Of a stretch of 64,000 bases of DNA, positions 31,415-41,012 are shown in pieces; the first letter of the stretch is position 1, and each line of letters opens with the position of its first letter. Source of the DNA: Hoeflea sp038900095 (GTDB lineage: Bacteria; Pseudomonadota; Alphaproteobacteria; Rhizobiales; Rhizobiaceae). Where the stretch lies: positions 62,001 to 126,000 of the forward strand of contig NZ_JBBMQQ010000004.1 in assembly GCF_038900095.1 (NCBI RefSeq), given 5' to 3'. The notes under the pieces were generated by a model that searched no databases, was not told where the DNA came from, and saw nothing but the letters and a program-made list of their open reading frames with translations. The translations under genes were made by a program, and so were the position numbers.

Positions 31415-32139
31415 CAGCTCACCTCCGATGGCTTGATCCGCTTTTCATTGACCTCGCTGGAAGCAATACGGCCATCAATGAACGAATAGACCCGGTGGGC
31501 GATTTTCCGGATGCCGGCATTGTGGGTGATGATCGCGGTTGTGGCGCCGGTTTCCTCGTTCACCCGTGCCAGTGCCTCCAGTACGATGATGCCGGTTGCG
31601 GAATCCAGCGCGCCCGTCGGCTCGTCGCAAAGCAGCACCTCCGGACGTTTGGCGATCGCCCGGGCAATTGCCACGCGCTGCTGTTCGCCGCCCGACAGCT
31701 GCGCCGGGAAATGGTGCATGCGGCTTTCAAGGCCAACCAGCGCCAGCGCATCCTCGGGTGTCATCGGGTTTGATGCCACTTCGGTGATCAGCGCCACATT
31801 CTCCCAGGCCGTCAGGCTGGGGATCAGGTTGTAGAACTGGAATACGAAGCCGACATGATCCCGCCGGTAGGCGGTCAGGTCCCGGTCGCTGGCACCGGCC
31901 AGTTCCTCGCCCTTGAACTTGACCGATCCCGATGTCGGCCGGTCGAGGCCGCCGACAATGTTCAAGAGCGTGGACTTGCCGCTGCCGGACGGGCCAAGCA
32001 GCACCGCCATTTCGCCGGCCTCCAGCGTCAGGTCGACACCATTGAGCGCACGGACCTCGACCTCGCCTGTCCGGTAGATCTTGGTCAGTCCGGAAATATC
32101 GAAGATCGCAGCCGCGGCGGAAACTGGTTCGGATCTCAT
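31411..32139 (-). CDS. ABC transporter ATPase (MacB/LolD-like)
   Basis: ATP-binding protein of 242 residues. Walker A GPSGSGKST (about 49-57), Q-loop VFQFYNLIPSLTAWENV (typical of the MacB/LolD group), signature LSGGEQQRVAIARAIA, Walker B VLLCDEPTGALD, and H-loop AIITHNAGI are intact. It is the first gene of the three-gene exporter operon and lies divergent from the FNR-type regulator with an FNR-like box in the 215-base gap. Confidence 0.9.
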   Translation of the reverse strand: MRSEPVSAAAAIFDISGLTKIYRTGEVEVRALNGVDLTLEAGEMAVLLGPSGSGKSTLLNIVGGLDRPTSGSVKFKGEELAGASDRDLTAYRRDHVGFVFQFYNLIPSLTAWENVALITEVASNPMTPEDALALVGLESRMHHFPAQLSGGEQQRVAIARAIAKRPEVLLCDEPTGALDSATGIIVLEALARVNEETGATTAIITHNAGIRKIAHRVYSFIDGRIASSEVNEKRIKPSEVSW

Positions 32140-32172
32140 GGCAGGACCTTAGCATACCCGTCATTGGTGTCT

Positions 32173-32186
32173 TTGATTCGGGTCAA
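32173..32186. promoter_or_regulatory. FNR/FixK box (anaerobox)
   Basis: TTGAT-TCGG-GTCAA matches the TTGAT-N4-ATCAA consensus in nine of ten half-site positions. It lies 34 bases from the exporter ATPase start and 169 bases from the FNR-type gene start. It could serve autoregulation of the regulator, control of the exporter, or both. Confidence 0.7.
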
Positions 32187-32354
32187 TCTATTTAGACGGG
32201 CGGTGTTTTTGCACGATGAAAGTCACAATCGGTTGCTACGGCTTTGCGATGTTGCGATGCAAAATAAATGTATGCGACTTTTTGCTTCTGTTGAAATAAG
32301 CCGCAATGATGTAGTGTCGGCTAAATCGGGGAGTGCCCTAAAACAGGGAGTGCC

Positions 32355-33080
32355 ATGGATATCCAACGCAAAGACGTTCACAATTCAGGCGTACCGGTAC
32401 TTTGTCAGGCTTGTGAAAGCAGACATCGCGGAGTGTGCGGAGCCTTGACCCCCGATCAGCTCGTGCAACTGAGCAAGCATTCGACCCGGCGCACAGTCGA
32501 GCCGGGCACGGAACTGGTGGGCGAAAGCCTGCAGACAAAAACCTATTCGAACATCATTTCGGGTGTGGTCAAGCTGTCGAAAATGATGGCCGATGGCCGC
32601 CAGCAGATCGTCGGCCTGCAGTTCGCCCCGGATTTCCTCGGCCGCCCGTTCCGCAAGCAAAACGGCGTCAGCGCCGAGGCGGCCACGGACGTCAAGGTTT
32701 GCTCTTTCCCCAAGGCTGCCATTGAGCGCATGATCGGCGAAATGCCGGAACTGGAGCACAAGCTGCTCGAGCAGACGCTGACCGAACTCGACGAAGCCCG
32801 CGACTGGATGCTGACGCTTGGCCGCAAGACCGCCGGCGAGAAAGTCGCCAGTTTTCTTCTGTTGATCGCCACCCATGCGTTTCCCGACAATGAAGAAGAT
32901 TGGGTGACGTTCGACCTGCCGATGAGCCGGACCGATATTGCCGATTTCCTTGGCCTCACCATGGAAACCGTCAGCCGGCAATTGACCAAACTGCGCAAGG
33001 AAGACGTTATCCGCATCGTCAACAATCGCCATGTCACGGTTCCCGATCTGGCCCGGTTGTCCGACAAGGCCGGCTTCTAG
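32355..33080 (+). CDS. FNR-type oxygen-sensing transcription regulator (FnrN/FnrL class)
   Basis: Regulator of the Crp/Fnr superfamily, 241 residues. The N-terminal cysteines C17, C20, C28 and the internal C116 match the four ligands of the FNR 4Fe-4S oxygen sensor. The cNMP-like domain (about 35-140) has VEPGTELVGE and GVVKLSKMMADGRQQIV, followed by a dimer helix and a helix-turn-helix whose recognition helix contains E204, S207, R208 (ETVSRQLTKL), which read the TTGAT half-site. In rhizobia such proteins (FnrN) switch genes for microaerobic respiration. A matching box lies in its own upstream region. Confidence 0.93.
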   Translation: MDIQRKDVHNSGVPVLCQACESRHRGVCGALTPDQLVQLSKHSTRRTVEPGTELVGESLQTKTYSNIISGVVKLSKMMADGRQQIVGLQFAPDFLGRPFRKQNGVSAEAATDVKVCSFPKAAIERMIGEMPELEHKLLEQTLTELDEARDWMLTLGRKTAGEKVASFLLLIATHAFPDNEEDWVTFDLPMSRTDIADFLGLTMETVSRQLTKLRKEDVIRIVNNRHVTVPDLARLSDKAGF

Positions 33081-33205
33081 GTCACCCGAAGCCACACGCC
33101 ACGCCTCCGCGGATCAGCTCTGCAATTGCCGCGTCAATTCCTGTTTGAAACAATCCTCTTCTGCTCTAGGCTCGTCTTCCTGTCCGTCTTTGGGAGGAGG
33201 CTCAC

Positions 33206-34819
33206 ATGGAGTTCGACTACGTCATTGTCGGCGGCGGGTCCGCCGGTTCGGTGCTTGCCGCGCGTCTGAGCGAGGATCCCAGGGTACAGGTCTGCCTGCT
33301 TGAAGCGGGCGGTGACGGCAAGGGCATTCTGGTGCGTGCGCCGCTCGGCATGGTCGCGATGCTGCCCGGCAGGCCGAAAATCAACAACTGGGCGTTCGAG
33401 ACGATCCCTCAGCCGGGCCTTGGCGGCCGCCGCGGCTACCAGCCGCGTGGCCGGGCGCTGGGGGGATCCAGCGCCATCAACGCCATGCTCTATGTCCGGG
33501 GCCATCCTTCCGATTACGATGACTGGGCCAGGGCCGGGTGCGATGGCTGGAGCTGGTCGGACGTGCTCCCCATATTCCGCCGGTCAGAAGGCAATGTGCG
33601 CGGTGACGATGACCTGCATGGCGGCAGCGGCCCGCTGCAGGTGAGCGAGCAGCAAAGCCCGCGCCCGATCAGCCACGCCTTTGTCGATGCCGCAGCCGAG
33701 GTGCAGATCCGCCGCAATGATGATTTCAACGGCCCGGAGCAGGAAGGGGCGGGCCTCTACCAGGTTACCCAGTTCTGGCGCGACGGCAGGCAGGGCGAGC
33801 GCTGCTCGGTTGCCGCGGCCTATCTGCATCCGGTGATGCACCGGCCCAACCTGACAGTGATCACCGGTGCGCATGCCACCAGGGTGGTGATGGACGGGAC
33901 GCGCGCCACCGGCGTGGCCTATCGTCAGGGCAAGGCGGACCATCAGGTCAGCGCGCGCGCCGAGGTAATTCTCTGTGGCGGCGCTTTCAGTTCGCCGCAG
34001 CTTCTGATGCTGTCGGGCATCGGGCCGGGCGAGCATTTGCGCTCGAGGGGCATCGACGTGCTCAAGGATCTCCCCGGCGTCGGCCAGAACCTGCAGGACC
34101 ATCTCGATTTCATCTACGCCGCCAAGACCCGTGATACCGAGGTGTTGGGTCTGGGCCCGGTCGGCGCCTACAAGCTGCTGCGTCACATTCTCGACTGGCG
34201 ACGTGATGGTTCCGGCCTTGTCGCGACTCCGGGTGCGGAGAGCGGCGCGTTTCTCAAATCGGATCCGGGTCTTGATCGCCCCGACCTGCAGCTTCATTTC
34301 GTTGCGGCCCTGGTTGATGACCATTCGCGCAAGCTGCATTGGGGGTATGGCTATTCCTGCCATGTCTGCGCTCTCAGGCCCTATTCCCGCGGCGAAGTCG
34401 GGCTCGATGGGCCCGACCCGATGCGCGCGCCGCGGATTGACCCGAAATATCTCTCCGATGAGCGTGATGCGGCCTTGATGCTCAAGGGGGCGAAGATCAC
34501 GCGCGAGATCATGGATGCGCCGTCGCTGCGCAAGTACCGGCTCAGGGAAGTTTACACCCGCGAGGGCATGGATGACGCCGAGCTGATGGGGCATATCCGC
34601 GCCCGCGCCGACACCATCTATCATCCGGTCGGCACCTGCAAGATGGGACGCGACGCACTTTCCGTCACCGACCCGGAGCTTAAGGTTCACGGGGTTCAGG
34701 GCTTGCGCGTCGTTGACGCATCGGTGATGCCGACCCTGATCGGCGGCAACACCAATGCCCCCACGGTGATGATCGCCGAGAAGGCCGCTGACATGATCAG
34801 GGCGGCCGCGAGACCATAG
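33206..34819 (+). CDS. GMC-family FAD oxidoreductase (choline dehydrogenase-like)
   Basis: Flavin alcohol dehydrogenase of 537 residues. The FAD-binding turn VIVGGGSAGSVLAARLSEDP lies at 6-25, the GMC signature 1 region is RGRALGGSSAINAMLYVRGH (about 82-101), signature 2 is GGAFSSPQLLMLSGIGPGEH near 258, and the C-terminal active-site histidine is in TIYHPVGTCKMG (about 471-482) with a partner asparagine in GGNTNAPT. GGGAGG at 33194 supports the ATG. The substrate is an alcohol, but the family is broad (choline, alkanols, glycols), and no betaine genes are next to it. Confidence 0.9.
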   Translation: MEFDYVIVGGGSAGSVLAARLSEDPRVQVCLLEAGGDGKGILVRAPLGMVAMLPGRPKINNWAFETIPQPGLGGRRGYQPRGRALGGSSAINAMLYVRGHPSDYDDWARAGCDGWSWSDVLPIFRRSEGNVRGDDDLHGGSGPLQVSEQQSPRPISHAFVDAAAEVQIRRNDDFNGPEQEGAGLYQVTQFWRDGRQGERCSVAAAYLHPVMHRPNLTVITGAHATRVVMDGTRATGVAYRQGKADHQVSARAEVILCGGAFSSPQLLMLSGIGPGEHLRSRGIDVLKDLPGVGQNLQDHLDFIYAAKTRDTEVLGLGPVGAYKLLRHILDWRRDGSGLVATPGAESGAFLKSDPGLDRPDLQLHFVAALVDDHSRKLHWGYGYSCHVCALRPYSRGEVGLDGPDPMRAPRIDPKYLSDERDAALMLKGAKITREIMDAPSLRKYRLREVYTREGMDDAELMGHIRARADTIYHPVGTCKMGRDALSVTDPELKVHGVQGLRVVDASVMPTLIGGNTNAPTVMIAEKAADMIRAAARP

Positions 34820-34931
34820 ATGCCGGGATTGGGCGAGGGGGCCGAAACTGCGGCAGTCGAGCCGGTTGCCGGTGGGTCAGCTGCTTGCTAGAAACGACGC
34901 TGCCTTCCCCGGATCATCAGGAGCCACTCAC

Positions 34932-35459
34932 ATGACCGTTCGCATCGCCGTCCTCACCGTGTCCGATCGCGCCAGCCGCGGCGAGTATGAGGATCTGGGC
35001 GGTCCCGCGGTCAAGGCCTGGCTTGAGCGCGTCATGTCGAGCCCGGCTGAAATCGTGGTGCACGTCATTCCCGACGGGCTGGAAAGCGTGCGCGACACGC
35101 TGATCCGGCTGTGTGACGAGGAAAAGGTGGATATGGTGCTGACCACCGGTGGCACCGGCCCCAGCCCGCGCGACCTGACACCCGAGGCGATGAAGGCGGT
35201 GATGGAAAAGGAACTGCCCGGCTTTGGCGAGCTGATGCGCAAGGTCAGCCTGGAATTTGTTCCCACTGCCATCCTGTCGCGCCAGACCGCCGGTACCCGC
35301 GGCAAGACCCTGATCGTCAATCTTCCCGGCAAACCCGGATCGATCGACACCTGCCTCACGGCAGTGTTCCCGGCGATCCCGTTTTGCCTTGACTTGATCG
35401 GGGCAGGGCGCATCGAGACCCATGATGAGATCCTGAAAGCATTCCGCCCGTCGAAGTGA
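34932..35459 (+). CDS. mog: Molybdopterin adenylyltransferase Mog
   Basis: Adenylates molybdopterin so that MoeA can insert the metal. It has 175 residues. Motifs agree with E. coli MogA rather than MoaB: SDRASRGEYEDLGGPA near the start, LTTGGTGPSPRDLTPEA (about 76-92), and the MogA-like PGFGELMRKVSLEFVPTAILSRQ. The ATG at 34932 has CAGGAG 9 bases upstream; a longer frame to 34866 adds no family sequence. The gene supplies the step just before moeA although it is 12 kb away from that operon. Confidence 0.92.
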   Translation: MTVRIAVLTVSDRASRGEYEDLGGPAVKAWLERVMSSPAEIVVHVIPDGLESVRDTLIRLCDEEKVDMVLTTGGTGPSPRDLTPEAMKAVMEKELPGFGELMRKVSLEFVPTAILSRQTAGTRGKTLIVNLPGKPGSIDTCLTAVFPAIPFCLDLIGAGRIETHDEILKAFRPSK

Positions 35460-35499
35460 CGGGCGGCGCAGTTTCAAGTCCGGAAGGTTATGGACCGTT

Positions 35500-38400
35500 T
35501 CAGGTCCGCAGCACCCGGTAGATCGCCGGGATCACCAGCACGGTCAGTGCCGTTGACGAGGCAAGCCCGAACAGCAGCGAGATCGCCAGTCCCTGGAAGA
35601 TCGGATCGGTCAAAATCACCGCTGCCCCGATCATCGCCGCCAGAGCCGTCAGGATGATCGGCTTGAAGCGGATCGCGCCTGCCTCGATCAGCACCGGTGT
35701 CAGCGGCGTGCCCGGAACATGGGCATGGCGGATGAAATCCACCAGCAGGATCGAGTTGCGCACTATGATGCCGGCCAGCGCGATAAATCCGATCATCGAA
35801 GTGGCCGAGAACGGTGCGCCGAACAGCCAGTGGCCGATCAGGATGCCGATGAAGGTCAGCGGCACCGGGGTGAGGATGACCAGCGGCGCCTTGAACGAGC
35901 CGAACTGCGCGACCACCAGGATATAGATGCCGAGCAGGGCGACACCGAAGGCGGCTCCCATGTCGCGGAAAGTCACCCAGGTGACTTCCCATTCACCGTC
36001 CCAAAGCAGGGTCGAGACCTGCTCGTCGGCGGGCTGGCCATGCAGCGCGATCACCGGCTTCTCAAGGTCCGTCCAGTCCATCGCGTCAAGAGCCTCCTGA
36101 ACCGCGATCATGCCATAGAGTGGCGCTTCGTAGGTGCCGGCCATTTCCGCCATCACCATTTCCGCGGCCCGGCCATTGTGACGAAACACCGGGAACGACG
36201 AGCGTTCTTCGGACACGTCCACCACGTCACCCAGCTCCACGATCGAGCGGTCACCCGGCAGAACATTGGCCGGGATCGGCGTGGTCAGGAAGCTCTCGTC
36301 GACCATGCGTTCCGAACGCGGGCGTTCAAGCCGGATGGCGACCGGCGTGCGCCCGCCGCCACGGTGGGAATAGCCGACGGTCTGGCCGGTGTTGAGGATG
36401 GCGATCGTGTCGAACACGTCCCGCTCCTCGACCCGGAAGAACTCGAGTTCGTCGGTCGAGATCCTCACCCGCACCCTGTCTGCCGGCTGGCCCCAGGAAT
36501 TGTCGATATCGACAATGAAGTCAGCCGAACGGAAAGCCTCTTCCACCCGTGCCGCAACCGCACGGCGGGTTTCCGCATCGGGGCCGTAGATCTCAGCAAG
36601 CAGCGTTGCCATCACCGGCGGACCTGGCGGCGGCTCGACCACCTTCAGGCTGGCGCCTTGCGGCAACGGAATGCTGGCGATGCGCGAGCGGATATCAAGC
36701 GCAATCTCGTGGCTCGAGCGGTCCCGTTCGCCCTTCGGCGTGAGGTTGAGCGCAACATCACCCAACTGCGGTTCCGAGCGCAGGAACGAATGCCGCACCA
36801 GGCCGTTGAAGTTGAACGGCGCCGCGGTTCCGGCATGGGTCTGGACCGATTTGACTTCCTCGAGCTTGAGCACTTCCCCGGCAATTGCCTGCGCGATGGC
36901 ATCGGTGGTCTCCACCGAGGTGCCTTCGGGCATGTCGATCACAACGGACAACTCCGACTTGTTGTCGAACGGCAAAAGCTTGACCGTCACGTGCTTGGTG
37001 TAGAACAGCGACAGCGAGCCCAGCGTCATGGCGCCGACGACCAGCAGGAAGATCCAGGAACTGGTCTTGCTGGCAAGGATCGGGCGGGCCGCGGCACGAT
37101 AGATCCTGCCAAGCACACCGCCGGCCTCTTCGCCTTCACCGTGGCCATGGTGCATCGGCGCGCGGCCCGCGATCTTCAGCATCAGCCAGGGCGTCACCAT
37201 CACCGCGACAAAGAACGAGAACACCATTGCAGCCGACGCATTGGCCGGGATCGGGCTCATGTAGGGGCCCATCATGCCGGAAACAAACAGCATCGGCAGC
37301 AGTGCTGCCACAACGGTCAGCGTGGCGACAATGGTCGGATTGCCGACTTCGGCCACCGCTTCGATGGCCGCCTGCTTGCGCTCGCGCCCGTCGCCCATGC
37401 CCCAGTGCCGGGCAATGTTCTCGATCACCACGATGGCGTCATCCACCAGGATACCGATGGAGAAGATAAGCGCGAACAGCGAGACGCGGTTGAGCGTGTA
37501 GCCCATCACCCTTGAGGCAAACAGGGTCAGCAGGATCGTCACCGGGATGACGATGGCCACCACCAGCGCCTCGCGCCAGCCGATCGCCAGCCAGACCAGG
37601 ATGATGATCGACACCGTCGCCAGACCCAGATGGTAGAGCAGCTCGTTGGCTTTCTCGTTGGCGGTCTCGCCGTAGTCACGCGTTACTTCCACCGCCATCG
37701 AATGCGGGATCAGGGAGCCCTCAAGCGCCTCGGTGCGTTCGAGGATCTGCTCGGCGACCAGAACCGCGTTGGCGCCAGCGCGCTTGGCAATCGCCAGCGT
37801 GACGGCGGGTGTGCGGTTGATGCCGCCTTCGGTCCCGTCCTCGGAACGCGTCACCGTTGCAACGATCCGCGCCGTGCTGTCGGTGGCAAAGGAGATGTCG
37901 GCCAGGTCACGCACATAGACCGGCCGTCCGTCACGGGTGGTGATCAGCAGGTTGCCGATCTCGGCCGGTGCGTAAAGCGTTTCGCCGACCATCAGTTCGG
38001 CCGACTTGCCGTCAATCGTGACTTCGCCTGCCGGAAAGGCGCGATTGGCGCCGCTGACCTTGCCGGCAAGCTGCTGCAGCGTCACGCCATTGAGCGCCAG
38101 CCGCTTAGGGTCGGGCGCAATGCGGATGATCTCGTCGGTGTCGCCCACCAGGTAGGTCAGCCCGACATCGTCGATTTTCGACAGTTCGGTCCTGAGCTCG
38201 CGGGCCACCCGGGTCAGATCATTGGCGGTGACCGTTTCCCCGCCTTCGTGGGATGGCGTCAGCGTCAGGGAAACAATGGCGACGTCATCGATGCCGCGGC
38301 CGACGATCAGCGGTTCGGGGATGCCGACCGGGATCCGGTCGAGATTGGCGCGCACCTTGTCATGCACCCGCAGGATAGCTGAATCCGTCTGCGTGCCGAC

Positions 38401-38718
38401 GATGAAGCGGGCGGTGACCAGAACCTTGTTGTCCGAGGTCTGCGAGTAGACGTGCTCGACACCGTCAATGCTCTTGACGATGGTCTCGAGCGGCTCGGTG
38501 ACCAGCTTGACCGCATCATCGGCCTTCAGCCCCGGCGCGCCCAGCATGATGTCGACCATCGGAACCGAGATCTGCGGCTCTTCTTCACGCGGCAGCGTCA
38601 GCAGTGCGACTATGCCGAAGGCGAACGCCGCCAGCAGGAACAGCGGGGTGAGGGGGGAGGTGATGAAACCGCGCGTCAGCTGGCCCGCGATTCCCAGTCC
38701 GGAAGGTGTGGTCTTCAT
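35500..38718 (-). CDS. RND efflux pump inner-membrane transporter
   Basis: Proton-driven RND transporter of 1072 residues with twelve hydrophobic segments in the 1+5 / 1+5 layout and two large periplasmic loops. The TM4 motif GILVDDAIVVIENIARHW (about 426-443) contains the two aspartates of the proton relay; PREEEPQISVPMVDI and VKLVTEPLETIVKSIDGVEHV in the first porter loop are typical of the smaller-substrate HAE-like subgroup. It overlaps its adaptor gene by 4 nt (ATGA). No outer-membrane TolC-type gene is beside it. The substrate is unknown. Confidence 0.9.
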   Translation of the reverse strand: MKTTPSGLGIAGQLTRGFITSPLTPLFLLAAFAFGIVALLTLPREEEPQISVPMVDIMLGAPGLKADDAVKLVTEPLETIVKSIDGVEHVYSQTSDNKVLVTARFIVGTQTDSAILRVHDKVRANLDRIPVGIPEPLIVGRGIDDVAIVSLTLTPSHEGGETVTANDLTRVARELRTELSKIDDVGLTYLVGDTDEIIRIAPDPKRLALNGVTLQQLAGKVSGANRAFPAGEVTIDGKSAELMVGETLYAPAEIGNLLITTRDGRPVYVRDLADISFATDSTARIVATVTRSEDGTEGGINRTPAVTLAIAKRAGANAVLVAEQILERTEALEGSLIPHSMAVEVTRDYGETANEKANELLYHLGLATVSIIILVWLAIGWREALVVAIVIPVTILLTLFASRVMGYTLNRVSLFALIFSIGILVDDAIVVIENIARHWGMGDGRERKQAAIEAVAEVGNPTIVATLTVVAALLPMLFVSGMMGPYMSPIPANASAAMVFSFFVAVMVTPWLMLKIAGRAPMHHGHGEGEEAGGVLGRIYRAAARPILASKTSSWIFLLVVGAMTLGSLSLFYTKHVTVKLLPFDNKSELSVVIDMPEGTSVETTDAIAQAIAGEVLKLEEVKSVQTHAGTAAPFNFNGLVRHSFLRSEPQLGDVALNLTPKGERDRSSHEIALDIRSRIASIPLPQGASLKVVEPPPGPPVMATLLAEIYGPDAETRRAVAARVEEAFRSADFIVDIDNSWGQPADRVRVRISTDELEFFRVEERDVFDTIAILNTGQTVGYSHRGGGRTPVAIRLERPRSERMVDESFLTTPIPANVLPGDRSIVELGDVVDVSEERSSFPVFRHNGRAAEMVMAEMAGTYEAPLYGMIAVQEALDAMDWTDLEKPVIALHGQPADEQVSTLLWDGEWEVTWVTFRDMGAAFGVALLGIYILVVAQFGSFKAPLVILTPVPLTFIGILIGHWLFGAPFSATSMIGFIALAGIIVRNSILLVDFIRHAHVPGTPLTPVLIEAGAIRFKPIILTALAAMIGAAVILTDPIFQGLAISLLFGLASSTALTVLVIPAIYRVLRT

Positions 38719-39683
38719 GGCAACACCACCTTGTCGCCGGCCGAAACGCCGCTGATCACTTCAACAAGTCCGGAATGCTCGCCGTCTTGAACAGCACCCA
38801 GTATGACCGTGCGTTCGACGATCTCGCCATTGTGGTCTTCCACCGACATGAAATCGATGCCGTGCCGGTTCACCACCGCTTCCAGCGGCGCCAGCAGGGC
38901 GGTGCGGGTGCCGATCGGTACTTCGACCAGGATGCGGGCATTGACGAAGGCGGTGTCGAGCTTGTCGACCTCGACATCGGCAATCACCCGGCCATTGTCG
39001 ATCTGCGGATAGATCTTGGCCAGCCGGCCCTGGGCTTCTTCGCCTGCCGTTGCAATGCGGATTTCAGCGCCAGCCTGCAGGCTGCCTGCAAACCGCTCCG
39101 GCACTGCAAGCCGCAAGAAAAAGCCACCCGATCCGATGGTCGCAACCGGTTCGCCCGGCATGATCACCGATCCGCGGCTGGCGGGCACGGTCAGCACCCG
39201 TCCGTCGGCGGGCGCAATGACAGCGCCTTCGGTCTCCTGCTGGGTCAGCACGGCGCGCTGAGCCTGCGTCGCGGCGATCTGGTTGCGGGTCACCTCGACA
39301 TCGGTCGACAGCTGCGCCAGCCGCTGCCGCGTGACAACGCCGCGTTCGACCAGCGTCTCGCCGCGCTTGAGTTCGGCTTCTGCCGTTTCAAGCTGTGCGG
39401 CGTAGGCCGCTAGCTGTGCGTCGAGTGCCGCGATCTGGAAGGCAATCTTGTCATCCTTGACCAGGCCGATTTTCTGTCCGGCAGTGACCAGGTCGCCCTC
39501 GCTGATCGTCAGTTCCTCGATCACCCCACCGATACGGGCGCGCGCCGGCACGATGTCGCGCGATTCGACACGCGCCTGCACGGCTTTCCATTCGGTGACG
39601 TCTGTAGGCGACAGCATCAACGTCTCGGCCTGCGCAACACTGGCGGAGACGGAGAGAAGAAGCGCAAAGCTGAGCATTTTCAT
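38715..39683 (-). CDS. RND efflux periplasmic adaptor protein
   Basis: Adaptor of 322 residues with a Sec signal (MKMLSFALLLSVSASVAQA-E). Lipoyl halves (VPARARIGGVIEELTISEG and GAVIAPADGRVLTVPASRG) flank a coiled-coil hairpin (about 90-150), followed by a beta-barrel and a membrane-proximal domain. The start at 39683 is chosen because GAGG is 7 bases upstream; the earlier ATG at 39695 would contain that site. It is co-transcribed with the RND transporter, and a cluster of inverted repeats lies 98 to 141 bases upstream. Confidence 0.86.
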   Translation of the reverse strand: MKMLSFALLLSVSASVAQAETLMLSPTDVTEWKAVQARVESRDIVPARARIGGVIEELTISEGDLVTAGQKIGLVKDDKIAFQIAALDAQLAAYAAQLETAEAELKRGETLVERGVVTRQRLAQLSTDVEVTRNQIAATQAQRAVLTQQETEGAVIAPADGRVLTVPASRGSVIMPGEPVATIGSGGFFLRLAVPERFAGSLQAGAEIRIATAGEEAQGRLAKIYPQIDNGRVIADVEVDKLDTAFVNARILVEVPIGTRTALLAPLEAVVNRHGIDFMSVEDHNGEIVERTVILGAVQDGEHSGLVEVISGVSAGDKVVLP

Positions 39684-39780
39684 GGTTTGCCTCATTTCAA
39701 AGGGTCTGGGCGGACACCAGATGAAGATGGTCGAGGAATGATCGCCTGTCATTGCGCGAGATCAATCGCCCGGTGTCAAG

Positions 39781-39823
39781 TTGCGACCTATATAGGCGCT
39801 TATATGTAAGATCGCAAATATAA
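39781..39823. promoter_or_regulatory. Nested inverted repeats upstream of the RND operon
   Basis: In an AT-rich patch unlike its surroundings: TTGCGA (39781-39786) / TCGCAA (39812-39817); a perfect palindrome CCTATATAGG (39787-39796); and TTATAT (39800-39805) / ATATAA (39818-39823). This is a likely promoter with one or more operators, for an ArsR- or TetR-like repressor encoded elsewhere. No regulator gene is adjacent. Confidence 0.5.
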
Positions 39824-39872
39824 AATAATTTGAGCCAAATGAGGGGGCTGGCAGACCGGGGAACCGGATGTT

Positions 39873-41012
39873 TCAGGCGAGCTTGTCGTCGAGCAGATGA
39901 ACCGGGAACAGCATCGCGTCGATCATCCGGTAGAAGTCACCCGCGGTCCGGGTGTCGCCCATCTTCATGTTGAAGTGGAGGTGGCCATTCCTGACACCCT
40001 GGAAGCGGGGCAGTTTCGGGTTGCGCCTGAACTCCGGCTTGAAGCCCGTCAGCACCCGTTTGCCACGCCAGTCCGCGATGGCCTTGGCGTAAGCTGCCTT
40101 CCTCGCATGGAACTGCTCCCCGGAAGTCTCGGTCTCGCAGTCATGGGCGCAGGCGGTGATGAAATTGTCTTCCCAGCCGTCGAGCTCTATGCCGTAGCTC
40201 CGCTTGAATGCCTCGATCGCCAGCGCGGCGGAGGCTGCGGCTCCCATTGCGGCGGAGAACGGGAAATCCTCGAACGGTTTTGCTTCTGCCTTGTCGGCAG
40301 ACAGGGCAGGGCTGCCTGCCGTGGTCCGGACCGAGAGCGGGCGCTCCCAGAAAACCGCGCTCCGGGCAAGCACGACGGTCTTGCAGATATTGTCGATGGC
40401 CGGCGCTGCCTGTTCGAAATAGACCCTGGAAAACGCCTCGCGTGTCCGCTCAAGCAGCTCCCGCCGGACCGCGCCGTGCCAGACGCCGAAATCGCACGCC
40501 GGCCGGTCGCCGGCGCCGTCCCAGTAGAACTGGCTCCGCATCAGGTCTTTCTGCTCCGGCAGGGTGACGAGGCTCCCTGTCGGAATTTTTGCAATCTCGC
40601 GCCCTGTGCCGAGTTCGGGCGGGATGTATTCGGCCCGGCCCCAGGATAGCGCGTCGGCGTCGGGTACCCGCTTCAGCGCCGCCGTGATCACCTCGGCGAT
40701 GTCAGGCGCCGCATAGTCGGATGCGCCGATGATGCTGATCCACGCGCCACGCGTTTGCGGGATCATCCGGTCCCAGCAGGCACTGATATCTGCCGCTGGG
40801 GCTTCGCCGTCATCCGGGCCGGGCGAAACCAGCCGCAGCCGTTTGTCTTTCAGCTCCCGAACGAGATCGGGCAGGCCGGTTGCCGGGCCGTCCGTGAAAT
40901 CCGCAATCACGATTTCAAAATCGCTGCGTGTGCTCTCGAGCATCTGCCGGATATTGCCGGCAGTCGCGGCGTCCGCTTTCATCACCGGGATGCAGATCGA
41001 CAGCAGGGTCAC
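39873..41012 (-). CDS. GT2-like glycosyltransferase paralogue without the acidic motif
   Basis: Protein of 379 residues with the GT-A fold opening of family 2 glycosyltransferases (MTLLSICIPVMKAD; DFEIVIADFTDGPATGLPDL). It is clearly paralogous to the upstream gene (shared RGxWISxIG block, WHGAVRR/YHGAVRK, DNICKTV/DNTCKVV, ERPLSV/ERPFSV, and C-terminal FYR...PVHLL). Where the sister protein has D92-D93-D94, this one has A97-S98-D99, so the metal/nucleotide-sugar DxD site is damaged. It may be inactive, or use another site. It starts at GTG 41012, overlapping the sister gene in GTGA. Confidence 0.72.
   Translation of the reverse strand: MTLLSICIPVMKADAATAGNIRQMLESTRSDFEIVIADFTDGPATGLPDLVRELKDKRLRLVSPGPDDGEAPAADISACWDRMIPQTRGAWISIIGASDYAAPDIAEVITAALKRVPDADALSWGRAEYIPPELGTGREIAKIPTGSLVTLPEQKDLMRSQFYWDGAGDRPACDFGVWHGAVRRELLERTREAFSRVYFEQAAPAIDNICKTVVLARSAVFWERPLSVRTTAGSPALSADKAEAKPFEDFPFSAAMGAAASAALAIEAFKRSYGIELDGWEDNFITACAHDCETETSGEQFHARKAAYAKAIADWRGKRVLTGFKPEFRRNPKLPRFQGVRNGHLHFNMKMGDTRTAGDFYRMIDAMLFPVHLLDDKLA

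Noticed and set aside
35719..37515. 598-codon open frame antisense to the RND transporter
   Set aside because: Composition rich in Arg/His/Gln/Asp, typical of shadow frames; the RND gene on the other strand has all family motifs.
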